Assembly (NCBI RefSeq): GCF_021155775.2
Contig: NC_060233.1
Location: 28,499,456 to 28,563,455, forward strand
DNA length: 64,000 nt
Source of the DNA: Neodiprion pinetum
Lineage: Eukaryota; Arthropoda; Insecta; Hymenoptera; Diprionidae
Direction of reading: 5' to 3'
In this document: positions 24,543-37,160 of the stretch, in pieces
How positions within the stretch are numbered: position 1 is the stretch's first letter
Layout: each line of letters starts with the position of its first letter
The notes under the pieces: model-generated
What the model saw: the letters and a program-made list of their open reading frames with translations, nothing else
The model's database searches: none
What the model was told of the DNA's origin: nothing
Made by a program: the position numbers and the translations under genes

Positions 24543-27500
24543 TTAATCGCTCATCTCTTGACGGTTGAACAATTTTTTCTGTACGTAAGTAAAATTTTGC
24601 TTTCTGTTTCTTCCATTCTGGAAAGAAAAACATTCAGTAATGTATAATATACTAATCGTGAAATGTAAAACAACAATTGAATATAAAAGAATAATCGGAT
24701 CGATTTGTTTTATCGTTGGTGATACTTTCGATGGTCAGAGATTATTATTTAATCTCCAATAATACAGAGCATTTCAAAATTAATGACTGTTTTTTTACTA
24801 ATAATATTGTCGCTTTTGGAAGTTAAATTTGAACGAATAGACTAACATTGAAATTAGATTCGACTGTTTTGAGTGGAAAATATTGATATACATTATGTGA
24901 AAAATCAAATGAATTGGTTACAAATCTTTGTCAAAGTTACTAAAGTTGAAACATCATAAAAATGAATACACATTTATTCTTTACGACATATTTTCTGTAT
25001 TAGAAATACGATTTATTATATAATATATCCGGTGGGATGGCAAATTTCAATCTTGCCTTGATTGAATTAACACAATGATATATTATTTTGAATCGTTAAT
25101 CTCGAGTGCTTACCAGGTGAGAATTATAATCAATCATTGAAGAATACCTACTTTATAAACGTGTCGTGATCAATAAAATGAATTGGTTTGTTGTTGAAAC
25201 TATTTGCCGAAGCAGAGACATTGATAATAAAAAAATAACCGGAGAACAAATAATGAGCTACAAATAGAATCAACTGAGTTAACATCTCGCTTTTTTTCAC
25301 ATAAATGCGGTAAAAAATCATAATTCTTACGACAGAAGGGGTCGCCTGACCCTCGCCTAATGACCGTGGTAGAAGTTTCATGTATAAGAAGTATGAATTA
25401 CGTCGATTCTTAGTTTTTTCGACAATGATGCTTGACCTCGAATTATGTAGAAAAGGCGCGAAATTTGGTGGTCCGCGATTATTATTCGGGTGTTAAATAA
25501 GCAATCAAAGATTAACAACGCAGACTTGTCAACGTGCGTTGACGATGGGTGATAAAGAAAAGAAAAAAAAAAAATTGGCGAATTAAGACGTTATCGCGGA
25601 TCAAAAGTCGGTTACTGATCTGCCTCACTGTTTTTAACACAACTCTAAACATACTGCTCTCGATGTATGTATACACTGTTTTACATACATTACGCATGTG
25701 TCTTGTCTACGCAGAGATAAGAATTTCGGTCGTGCGATTTACGTCTAACGATTAATTCGCTTGCCATCGTTATAAGTAACATCATAGAATCTTTAACATC
25801 GATTTAATTAGCACCTCTAATAATTCAAGTAGATAGGCAATTATCGACATATCACGTACCGATGCCCTGGAAAATGTGGCTTATTTTTTATTTTTTTTTA
25901 CAGATTATGTGCACCGAATTACCGATTTCCGGTGATTGGTGAGCAAGTAAAAATCGTTGTAATCGCAACTCGTGAATTCGTGTAATTAATTATTCATAGA
26001 ATTTATGTGAGTCTGTTTAAACTCACGGTATGAATATACTTTTGAGATTTCGGTTAATCGTAGAATAAATATGAGTATTCGGTTAACGAGAATCTTACTG
26101 TACATATTTGCGGTGGGATTTTACAAGCTGAAAGAAATTGTTGATAAGTATGAAAGAAAGATTGCAAAGGTCTTTTACATTACACGCGAGCAGACAATTT
26201 TTCTCAGTGCTTGCTTGGTTAAACAATTGTTTTTGGCCCCGGTAAATTCGCTCAAATATGACATACCTAATTAATATCGAAATTAATTCTGGACTCGTGA
26301 AGAGAATCGAAAAAAACGCCATTTTCGTATTTTTTAATTACCATCGTCTCTATATCCCATGTCATACATTTTTCTCTTTACTTTTCAACACCTTTGGTGA
26401 TATAAGAAAAAAAAAAAAAGATTGGTTTAATTCGGTCGAAAATCGCTTTTTTGAATTTCAACGAATCTTTACGTTTTTGAACCTGTAGAATAGGAAAACA
26501 TGTTTTTACAAAATGTCTGTTGGTCTGTCCGAGAAATTCCCGCGATGATCTTGAGAACAGCCGAGTGAAAGATCCGGAAACTGATAGAACTTGGCAGCCA
26601 CTCTTTCCTTTTCGTGGTGATGAAAAGTATCGCGAAATAATTGTTATACCGGTTTTTTTTTTTCATGCTAATTATCGGTTGTAGAATAAGAACTGAAAAA
26701 CGCAATTTACGGTATCGAACTTTTATATTATTAAATTGAAAAATGGAATCGAAAATTAAAAGTATCGACTTCCGAGTTCTTGAATATTGAAAACAAAAAA
26801 GTATCATAAACATTCTACCTAGTTGTTTTTATGATAAACTGAAAGTTTTAGGTTTCAGTTACAGATAAGGGCCTAACGAGGTTAAATTATTATAACGGTA
26901 TAAGCATAACGCAACTGCGCAAGAACGTAAAATCTTTTACTGTTAGGTATACCTATTCAACAACAATTTTTTTCCGTACATCGGCACGTAGCAAAACGAC
27001 AAAAATTATCGAGGTCGTGCAGCACATCGCCAAAAAATGGTTTCCCTGCAGTAAATTTCATTGTGTGAGTAGGCGCTAGATTTCTCTTTGACTTTACGCT
27101 TCGCCACTGCAGTAATCGATGGTTATGCGTCATAGAATAATTATTATTTCGTATATGTAAACGCACAAATGAAACTTGAAATTTCGAATTTTCCAGAGTT
27201 TGTTTATCGTAAGTACCTTACATAGCTTTTTCTTTATCGAATCATATTCGAATTTCCCTAGATGGTGATAGGCATAATAGTTTGTATAATTTATAACATA
27301 TCTTGACTCTGTACCTTTGGATTGTATCCTAATTACACAAAATTAGTCTCAGAACTTGAACTGTGAATTTCGGAAACTACATGAATAATATTCAACGGAT
27401 TTTCGAATTATTGGACAAGTCAGGATGTTCGGTTAAGGAAGTCGTTAAATTTATATAATCGCAAGCTGCAATGATTTTCCGATAACTTAAAGTCAAACAA

Positions 27501-28439
27501 ATACTCGAGTTTTGAAAGAAAACTTGAATATGTTGATTTTTCATTCGAAATCGTTTGAAAATAGTTGAAAATCTTTTAGATAATTCATTTGACTTCACTC
27601 CACGATGGCTTATTTTGTCGGAAAACTATTTCTCACAAGTGCACTGAAACAGTTATTTTCCCGGCAAGTAACGAATGTAATATTGCTATTTTTTTAAATC
27701 AATATCAGTGCAATATTGAAAAACTTAATATCTACCGGTACTAATGTGATAAAAAAAAAAAAGGTCGCGCTTGGATCGCATAGAATCGTCTTCTCGACAA
27801 AATAAACCGCAGTGGAATGAAATCGACCGAATCTATGAGATTTTTAACCAATTTGAAGCGATTTAAAATAAAGAGTCGATATTTAGGTTCCGGTTTATAA
27901 CAGCATCAGTGCTTTGTTTCATTTTTCTGCATTGTTAGGAAAATTTTTGTAGCCTGCGAGTATACCCTGTATTTTATTAATCCGCAATGTGCTATTTTTT
28001 CGTAATGAAATAAGCACAGAAGTGTTGATTTTTGATTTTTGATTTTTGATTGAGCAAATTAATTCTTCTGCTAAAAACGCTGAATTTATAATCAATGAAT
28101 TTTCATATTTTCTTTCAAGTTGGCATTTCTTTCCGCTCGCACTCTTTACCCAACTTAAAGGATACGTGATTCTTCCAATTAAGATTTCCGGACGTTTTTT
28201 TTTTTTACCACTTTCTTATTTTCCCCGAAGAAATGTCCAGTGAAAAGCGCTTTTACATAGATAAATAGATAAATAGATAGATCTGCGTACAGATACGACA
28301 AGTATGATTTATATGTAAGTACCCACACGATATAGGAATATTACCCCGTTGAAATATCGCGAGTGCGATTAAACCCACGTTAGGATTTATTGTACACGTG
28401 GAGCGACAATTATATGGGCGCTTAATTTGCGGCGATCGT

Positions 28440-28720
28440 TTTAATTGATACCATGCGAAGAAGCGGACCGACCGGTGCGGTTCGAAAAGTGACTTCAGGA
28501 TTGACCCCCGCCCATTGGGGAAGCTGCGGCCCCCTGGGACGGGTCAGGCTGTCGAGGTCGGCGTCGTCGACGTCGCGGTTGTTAAATAAATTGGAAAAAA
28601 TTGCGTACGAGAGAGAAGAGACAGAGAGAGAGAGAGAGTGGGGGAAAACCCATGGAACCAGCTCTTCTACGTCTGACAATCAGCCGATACAGTGGAAGTT
28701 TTATCAATCATAACCGCAAA
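28440..28720. promoter_or_regulatory. CpG-rich patch with CCAAT/GC box, promoter-like
   Basis: An island of high GC in AT-rich DNA. At 28506-28520 an inverted CCAAT box is fused to GC boxes (CCCCGCCCATTGGGG), followed by a GA-rich tract at 28605-28640. It lies about 0.9 kb upstream of the RBX2 terminal exon. Overlapping frames on both strands (86 and 85 codons) reflect GC content. It could be a promoter for an unseen transcript on either strand. Confidence 0.3.
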
Positions 28721-29432
28721 TGAATTTATACTCCCACTTGGCACGCGCTAACTCGGATCGTCAGCCGAGCTCGATCGACGGTTAAATTATTGTCGGGATA
28801 AGGGAGAAGAAGAAACGCGTCTTGGAATTCTCGACTGGAACTTTCCGGCGCAGTCCAGCGAGGCAATTTGCGTCGGGTAAGATCAACGCGTTTGTCACCT
28901 CACGATCCCTCCTAATTATTATTTTAACCCTACGATTAGATCTCGCATCTTCATCGAACACTTCGAAATTTCTTACACGCATCTATTGGTTCCCTGCGAA
29001 AGAGACTCGCGAAATAGTAGATTACGCAACTAGTTGGCAAAATACGCGATAAAATAAAATACATATTATTTGTCCCAACTGAGTGCGCAAAATAATACAT
29101 TATATATTATATAGTTCCGCCCTAGTGCGGGGATGAGGTATTTTGCGCGCTCATTTGGGTACGGAAAATCGAATTTTCCGCACTCGGTTAGGAAAAATAA
29201 TTGGCCGGATACTCAACGAACGTGAAAAGAGTCTGTGATAGTTTTTAATGTAAGAAAATTAGCTCGTCAAATCTCAGTAGCGGTTTTTTTTTCTTTTTTG
29301 TAATCGTATTTTGTGATGGCACGCTGTGGTTATATGTCATTAGCAGCCATTGCGCGAAAGTCTTTGTGATACCTTTTTCTTTAATGCAAGTGTCTCGTTT
29401 GTTAATCGGATTTTACTCTCGATTTGTTTCAG
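28721..29432. other. Region upstream of the RBX2 terminal exon (intron)
   Basis: This ends in a good 3' splice site (gatttgtttcAG at 29431-29432). It contains a compact hairpin element at 29074-29159 and a second perfect-arm hairpin (cggaaaat / attttccg) at about 29163-29181. No exon encoding the N-terminal half of RBX2 is present. Confidence 0.5.
29074..29159. mobile_element. 86-bp hairpin / mini-MITE
   Basis: The left arm 29074-29094 (cccaactgagtgcgcaaaata) pairs with the right arm 29139-29159 with two mismatches. The loop contains a further small hairpin (ccgc..gcgg). A short terminal-inverted-repeat element of this size in an intron is typical of a solo MITE derivative. Confidence 0.45.
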
Positions 29433-29614
29433 ATGCTTGTCTGCGATGCCAGGCTGAGAGCAAGAAAGATTTCTATGGAAAACAGGACTGCGTCGTCGTC
29501 TGGGGGGAGTGCAATCACTCTTTTCATTACTGCTGCATGTCACTCTGGGTCAAGCAGAATAACCGTTGTCCCCTGTGTCAACAGGAGTGGTCAATTCAGC
29601 GTATGGGAAAATAG
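29433..29614 (+). CDS. Roc2: RING-box protein 2 (RBX2/RNF7/Roc2), terminal coding exon
   Basis: The 182-nt exon follows a clean 3' splice site and encodes the last 60 residues of RBX2 (the first Asp codon is split, phase 1), ending at TAG 29612-29614. The peptide runs from DACLRCQAE through CVVVWGECNHSFH, CCMSLWVKQNNRCPLCQQEW to the C-terminal QRMGK. These are the second half of the RING-H2 zinc-binding domain, with the Cys-His-His cluster and the closing CPLC pair intact. The family recruits E2 enzymes to cullin-RING ubiquitin ligases; RBX2 pairs mainly with CUL5 (VVWGECNHSFH..CCMSLWVKQNNRCPLCQ is diagnostic against RBX1). A seven-residue insertion relative to the vertebrate protein, around KKDFYGK, looks like an arthropod variant. 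The N-terminal part (cullin-binding strand and first zinc ligands) would be in an upstream exon that I cannot find in this window. The gene may have a very long intron, or this may be an isolated duplicated exon. Confidence 0.93.
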
Positions 29615-29935
29615 CCGAACCAACAAGTGTCGTTTATTTGCCTAAACAATTATGCGCGCGCAATAACGTCAAGCTTCGTTCTTCCGTGTATTCGTTTCGG
29701 TTTTTATTTTTCGTACAACCATTTTCGTTGTATTTTTGTCCTTCTTTTTTACATTCCTAATTAGTTTCTTTTTTTTTTTTTCATTTTGCTTCAACTTCTT
29801 CGACTCGAACTCTGGGATGGCTCTACGACGGATGTATAAATTACCAAGTTTATGTTATAATGCGTTAAGATAATTTCTTGATTGTTATACGAGATGATTT
29901 TCATCTAGGACGGAGGTATATATGGGAATAAAAAT
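29615..29935 (+). other. RBX2 3' untranslated region with poly(A) signal
   Basis: T-rich sequence after the RBX2 stop. The first canonical AATAAA in plus sense lies at about 29927-29932, so the transcript end is probably just beyond. The ORFs overlapping 29424-29760 are out-of-frame shadows. Confidence 0.5.
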
Positions 29936-30233
29936 CGTTTTAATTCGTAACAAATCATTGATTATAATAAAATGAGTTATACAGCCTACGAATAAGAGAT
30001 TTTATTCCCGACTCAACCGGAATGTTCACTTGTTTTACTTTTATTTTTTTTATTCCCCGTAGCTGCGGGAAAACAGCAGCACTTTACTCCCAGATTTGTT
30101 GACCTCATACTTTCCGCAAATTTGAATCGCTGACTTTATTCCCTTGTTACACAATGTACTATTATGGTAAATACACTACATGGGAAAAATGTAATGTAGA
30201 TTTTACATTTATTCTTCTGAATATATATCGACA

Positions 30234-30390
30234 ACACTTTTTTGGAGTCAAATCTACCTCAATTATGGTAGATCTACTTAAGAATATTGTAACTCTTATT
30301 ATTGGTTTTGTAACTCTTATTATCGGAATTGTAAATCTCGCCACAATTGCTGTAGATTGACTTCCAAAAGAGTGCAAAAAATCTACAATA
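30234..30390. mobile_element. Imperfect inverted-repeat element (possible MITE)
   Basis: Sequence near 30234-30270 (acactttttt-ggagtcaaatctac) resembles the reverse complement of 30345-30380 (gtagattgacttccaaaagag). Between them is an 18-bp near-duplication (gtaactcttattat). The 68-codon frame here is a by-product. Confidence 0.3.
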
Positions 30391-31789
30391 TTTTTCTTTC
30401 CATTTAGGATTATCATTATCTATAGGTTCTCTTTCTCTGTTTGTTATCATTCATTTTTAATCTTCCGTATTTGTTTTTCAGAAAAAAATCTCCTTCGTTA
30501 AACGATTGTACAAATAAGAATACTGTAATTGCAAGTGTGAACTCTCGATGTTGACAAAACTTACAATTAGTTAGATGTACAGTTTTTTTAATTACGTTCA
30601 ACGTTTTTTTATTAATAATCATTTCTACCTGAAGTTAAGGCTTATACGTGAAAAATTTAAAGAGAAAAAAGCGTAGAATCAATTTCTAAAGAATGAAATA
30701 TCCCATTAGTCATTTTACTTCATTTCCAACGTATTTTGATCTAGGTTATTCCAAACGGTAAAATACTTGATATATTTCCTAATATCGCTGGAAGTAATTC
30801 AAACTGTTATAACCCAATCAGAAACAAAGAATAATGTTCAATTTACCGTTGCATGAAAATTGCAAATATAACCCAAGAACAGCGCATGTCTTGCTGTGGC
30901 AAAAGAATTGCACAAAATGTGCTAATATGTTCAATATTTTTTCTCTTTTTTTTTAATTTAGGGTTTAAACATTTCGACGGCACTTCTTGTTTTCGTTTAT
31001 ATCGATGAATTAAATTTGCAGACTGAAACAACCTCTACTTTTTTCTATGTGTGCAACATATCATTTGTTCTTATCGTACATTCAAGCATAATATTAAATC
31101 TTCACATTGCCAGACTCATTAGCAACCGTAACTATTGTGAAGTACTTTTCATGGAGTAAATCAAACTATTCTCGTACGACGTCTGCTGTTTTATTCGATT
31201 TAGTTTGTTACTTAATAACTCTGAAAATTACCATAAATACTTGATCACGGTATCGATGTAGCCAAAAAAAGGTTCTCCGTTGAATGAACTGAAAAAAACA
31301 GATAGTTATCGCATAAATATTCACAAAGAGGAAAACTCTTCCGAAAGGCAGCACTTATACACTACGTAATTAAATATTATACAGAAAAGAATTAATATAA
31401 TTATATAATTTTCAAACGTATCCCACACTATCTCATGGTGCTAAACCATAAAGAATCGCTGCAAACGTATGAACCTGTAATGCCTGATTAATTCTTTAAG
31501 ATATTTCGAAGTTGAATCGTACGTGAATAATTGTCGGATGTACCGAAGGCATAATTATTTGCGATAACTGCGTAGGTACAGAAGACGATTGCAGTGTCGC
31601 GAACTCATCAGTCAAAATATGACGATCATCGCGTTACATCCCTGGCAATTTATCTGCATCAACAATATTCTGACGTAGAAAATAACGACGCGACATCCGT
31701 GAAGTGATATACCTATTGAATGAAAAATACAACACGTGTGTACGCGTGTTTATACGCTCTTTTTATTCTCATATAAAGGTTAATCGGCC

Positions 31790-32400
31790 CCAATTGCGGC
31801 CGATGAGTCGAGCCTGATGTAACATCGAACCCCGGCGTCGTCACAGACTCGTCGAGGCGTTGCGACGCCTCCTGCAACGCAGCTGCGTTACGTTACGTTG
31901 CGTTGCGTTTCGTTGCGCCAACATTCGCGTTGTCAAAGTACAACACACGCAAACCCGCTTCCTCGGCATTCTAGGTAACGGGCTACATGATTGCAGTCAC
32001 GAAGGTTATACTTAAACGTGGTCATGGTGGGGAGTCTCGCGTCACGGAGGCTCGTCCGAAGCGGACCAATCAGAGGTTAGAAAGGCGACCGCTCCCCCGG
32101 ACAGCTGTGCCGTCTGGAATTAACCTCGGGATGGTTATTCTCGTGCCTTCCTTTTTCTTGCTTATTTATTTTTCCCTCCTTTTTTCCCTCCTTTTCTTCT
32201 TTTTTTTTTTTTGGCTCGTCTTCTTCGCGTCATTGTCGCCGTTCCCGCATGGCGGTATTTCTGTCTGACTACGGTTACTCGGAATTCGAGGCACCAGCGA
32301 ATCGAACGGGTGTTTTCCTCCAGAACTTACTACGCTGCAACTTCGGCGCGACTTCGTGATTGCGATGATAATCGCCTGTCCGATTGCTCATGAAATTATA
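31790..32400. promoter_or_regulatory. CpG-rich promoter-like region with NF-Y box
   Basis: GC-rich block carrying a strong CCAATCAG (NF-Y type) box at 32066-32073, a hairpin gaggcg..cgcctc near 31854, a 14-bp palindrome aacgcagctgcgtt near 31879 and a (CGTTG/CGTTA) repeat at 31885-31920. The 93-codon frame starting at 31987 ends in a poly-Phe/Leu tract and is not a credible protein. No downstream exon is recognised on either strand. Confidence 0.3.
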
Positions 32401-35400
32401 CCTGAACTTAGCAACATCGTTCGCATTTGATCACTTTTTTTTTCATCGCGACGAGATGATGCATTCCGGAATAACCGGACACCGGGTATGTATCTAAATA
32501 TAAAATTGTATCTCGGGAGTGAACCTGCAGACGTACTGCACTTCTTGCTGACGCGCCATACGGCGAGATAACTTTTCAAGCTATATTCACAGTTATCTGG
32601 CTCCTCTCGATGTCGGAATTGCTACTCGACTATTCTTGCCGTCGTTTTGTTTCGGGCAAAATAGCGACCGGTCAATTCTGGGCACTGTAAATCACCCCAG
32701 AGCCGAAAGCAAATCACAAGCGTGTCAATGGCGGCCATCTTGATATTTAACTAGCATTTTCATTGGCACGTGCAAAGTTTTTTCACCGACAGAATTATAT
32801 CTGTGCCGCAGATTCGACCGAATACATACCTTTCCCTTCCGAGTAATTTCAGATACGCCAGCGAAACGTACTTTCATTTTACTTGGGTAAAAATCTTGTG
32901 GTACCTAAAACAAAATTGCGCGCAGTAGCAATTCACCGGTGAGGCATCGCTCTCACTAGCCTCTTTTTGTCGCTTTACCGACAGTGAAGAGCCTGCAACG
33001 AATGGAATATTTTATGGTACACGATATGTACATTCATGCACATACATATGCATATCCAAGGCGTCGCGTTTTGGGTCGGGTGATTTTCCAAGACCCGCTG
33101 CGAGTGAGTACCGAAACATTCCCTATATGAACATTAGAATCTTCATTAGTTACTCGTTTATTTATTACAGGAAAAAGTGTGACGCTGCATTTTTGTGGTT
33201 TTGAAGAAATCTGGCACCATAAGAGATATAAAATTGTGTCTCTGAAAAAGAGTCTTGGACTGATTACCAAATATTTGTCCAGACAGTCGTATGTAAAATG
33301 GTTTCTTTTTTTGTAATTCGAAAGAACTAAGACATCTTTCTATATGGACATACAATGCGATACACCCATCGGCAAATATCAGCACTCGCTTTGTCATTTC
33401 CATTCGTTTATCTTCGCGCAAAGAATATACGCAGCGAACCTTCCAGAAGCTTTCATCCTTCTCGCACGTTCCACTTTTCAAGCGCTCGCGCTCACTATAG
33501 TCTTTAACTGTTTACCGTGTCCAGCTGGAGAATCTCTGGAACGTTCTATCGTCTTGTTAATCCGACAGCAGTCTAACCCCGTTTCGCATTGATACTCTCT
33601 CCCTAGGTAATACAATTCTGCCGTCAATTACAAGGCGAAGAAACAGACGGTTGTAATCACTAAACAATACGAGGGCAACCAGAGTGCATTTCTATATTGT
33701 CAATAATCACCATAATATATGTACCGCCTATATACAGTGCAGGGTGTAATAATCGTCGCTCAGAAGATTCTAGAGCTTCTCTTTTACCGGGGCAATGAGC
33801 CGCGGTTCGTTTAACCAGCTATCTGAACGGATGAAACTTGACTCTTCATGCTTCTGCGTACGATCAAGCGAAATCCTACCCGTTGCTCATGACATACCCT
33901 TGCCGGAGTGCAGGTACGATGTGCTTGGTGCATTTTCGAACGCAACTTGTTCTTGAAGCTCGTTCTGGAAAAACCAGGAGAAACTGAGCAATAGACTAAA
34001 TTAAACCGTTCGATTCCAAACTTCCTGCAAGACTTCATTCGCATACGCATATTTGGAGCATACGGTACGCGGTTTCAAATGATTTCATATACTTTTTAAA
34101 TACTGTCTACTGATTTTGTACAATTGAAAATTTTCTCAGTACGATTCTCGTTTTTTCCTCATACTGATTTCAAGAACAAAGAAATGGTTGCAAATTGATT
34201 ACAATATTATGAAATGTTCCAGCATGTTTTAGCTTTATTTTGACGTGAAATCAATATGATTCCGTGAAGTTATTGCGCAAAAGATATTCGATGCCGTGAA
34301 ATTGGAATAGGCGGTCGTTTGCACCGGGTGGAGGAATCGATTCACTGTAAAACGAATCGATCATTTCTTTTTGTCGGGTCTTGTGATCTAACATTGCTCG
34401 AAGCGAATTCCAATCACCGTGGCCGATACGCCGTACGTAGGCATTGCATATTTATATACAACACAGGTTACAATGAAGTATCGTGCAAGTCATTCTTGGA
34501 GGCTCGACCTCGGAATCAACGAATCAGGAAAGGCCATTCGACGTTGCGTAAACCACCTGCGGTTAGATAAGTTTCTAATAACGTATAATTTAAGTGGAAA
34601 AGCCTGACTTCCAGATAAGCCAACCCAGTTGTGGGTCTTTTATCGCTGTTACATACGTGTTTTATGTATACATGAACATGACATACTTACAACGTACATC
34701 GATGCCTGTACGTCGAATACATTTACTTGCGTACGTGAGCTGAGAGAGTTTCTTTTTGGCACGTGGAGTCGAGGATAAAAAGAAAAAACCCCAATTATAT
34801 CCGGCCACCAAGTTCACCACACAGCCTACGTACCATTGGCGTAGAATTTACCACGACTTGAGCTCTTATACGGATATTTTAGCGTATTTTATTTTCTTAA
34901 GAGCCGAACATAATCGTATGATCGGAATAACCACGTTATACGAGTGAATTGCTGACTACAGATAAATTCGCCAGAATGAGAATAGCGTGTTTTTCGCATC
35001 CTGCGCAAATGCAGTGGTGCACAAAATGTAATTTGCTACATGCCAATTCATTAGCCCGCCCTGGAGCTGAAATAAGTCTTGACCCGTGCAGCTACCGCAG
35101 CCATAAAAACACATGTCTCTGAATTAGGGTTTAAGTAGCTAACTTAAACGTTGATGCAACGTCAATATGGCCGCCGTTAATACACTTGCGATTTTATTCT
35201 AGCTCTAAGATCATTTCCAGTGCTTACCAGCTGCCGAGCGCTATTTCACGCCCAACACAACAACGGCAAGAATAATTTACAGCTGTGAGTTCATCTTCGA
35301 AAGGACTTCGGGGGCTGAGAATCCGACTCGAGAAATTCATTTGTATCCCTGACTCTCAACCTATGATATATTTCGTCTTCGAGGTGAAAAGAAATTCTCA

Positions 35401-36942
35401 TAAGATAAGTGAACCAGTTATTGACACGTTTATTATTAACCCTTTTATTTTCCAAAATTATAAATTGACAGCACAAATTGTGAATTTCACAATGACTAAA
35501 ACCAATCGATAGAGGGTTACACGCTACAAAGTTATTTTTTGGTAATTTTGCCCAACCGTTTTTATCCTCACTGCTATAGTCGAGAGAATTTTAGATGATA
35601 TCGGCTAAAACTGGTGAAATAATATTAATAAACACTGAGTATTGGAAAAAAGATGAAACAAGAAGAAGAATGAACCGTGCAATGCGCATTACGGAAACAT
35701 ATAATGAAGAATTATACGTGAGTTGTAAGTTAGATAACGGGACGTGCATGTGAACACTTTAACTTCTTTGTATTCCCGCAGCGTTTATTTGTACACATAA
35801 TATTTGTACCTACAAGTAAAATAACAAACCATTATATGTTCAAATTCAATTGAATCGTATGTTTAAATAATCCTTGACCAATATTAAACTTTGCGTATAT
35901 ATATATGAGTCAGAATAATTGGACGAATTTTATGATTTCCAATGAAGTTCCAGGTAGTAAAAAAAAAAAACCATTACGAGATATTATAATCGTAATGATC
36001 TTCCAACCTCTGAAACTTGGAAAGAAATGTAAATTACTTAATGAACGATAAAAAAACGATTTTTATCAAAGTTTGAGAGAATTTTTCAGCAATATTTCGA
36101 TAACTGACACCAAATTTTTTCAATATACCCTTAAACCTAACATGAGCCAAAAGTCTCTACTAAATACAGAGTCAGAGCAACTTTGGATCTGGGTTATATT
36201 ATTCTCGAATTTCTGCACCGATTGAAATTACCTTCGTTGCAGTTTTTCTGATTTTTGATAAACTGAGGTACAAGATTAATTTTTCTCCTCGCACCAATTC
36301 ATTTACAACAAACAGAATTATGTATCGTGCAGCTTCGTTAGGTTTGATTACCGTGATCTTTGGAAATAAGCGTGATACTCTGCTGCTAGCTAGTACCCGC
36401 ACTTTAGGACTGAAAAAAATGAAATGGCTTACATAATATGGTCAAATTGAGCGCTATATTCTTGAGTTGACCAAATATTCCACAGTTACGTAATTCTCTT
36501 CTTATGAACGATACGATGTAAGGACAATCAAGTTTATCTCTATGTTTACGAGAACTACCCGTAAAATTATACTCTCGACGTAATCCGTTTGGTTCAAAAG
36601 AAAAATTCAATCTGTAGAGCATGCCAGAAGACCTCTTCAACAATCAAGTCAACATTTTTCCGTCGAATTAATTAAATCAACTAATAGGCTAATTGAAAAA
36701 AATTAGTTATTCGAAAATGGTGATAAACTTCTCGAAAAAATCACAGCAAATAGCAAGTATTAATAAGTATGGTAAAGTCGTAGTCAAATTTCAAAAGACT
36801 TGCTTGGCACCTATAACACTTTCAAAATACTGTTATATTCTAACAGCTGGAAGAATTTCTCCGATTTGTAGCGCATTGAGTTTTGAATACAACTTACTCG
36901 CAAACGAACTCTCTAAATATATGAAATTTATGTGATTTGAGC

Positions 36943-36960
36943 ACTGGTCACGTGACCAGT
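36943..36960. promoter_or_regulatory. 18-bp perfect palindrome with E-box core
   Basis: actggtcacgtgaccagt is its own reverse complement. The core GTCACGTGAC matches the bHLH-zip (MITF/TFEB, USF type) recognition palindrome. It lies some 450 bp from the CpG-rich patch at 37400. Binding is inferred from the motif only. Confidence 0.4.
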
Positions 36961-37160
36961 TTCAGAGTATTCACAAGATTCGATCCCATATTTTCCGAAA
37001 CATTGATTGGATTTGAAAACGTTCGTGTTAGAATCGTTCAGATATTTGGAGATGCTTTCTGGTCACCTATGTAACCGATAAATTATCGTATGAATTAATA
37101 ATCGCAAGATCTGCAAAACATAACCTCAAACATCTCGTCTCGCAGTTAAATAAATACTTA

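Larger units (their letters stand above)
30391..37160. other. Intergenic, no gene recognised; two promoter-like patches
   Basis: Mostly AT-rich with chance frames. CpG-rich patches stand out at 31790-32400 and, less clearly, around 32720-32745, where a YY1-type motif is present (ATGGCGGC overlapping its inverse). Another GGCCGCC motif is at about 35170. The frame at 36693-36935 (80 codons) reads somewhat protein-like but has no family resemblance or good splice sites. Confidence 0.35.

Noticed and set aside
36693..36935. 80-codon plus-strand frame (MVINFSKKSQQ...)
   Set aside because: I compared it mentally with small nuclear proteins and found no convincing match. There are no good splice sites and it is AT-rich, so it is unsupported as a gene.
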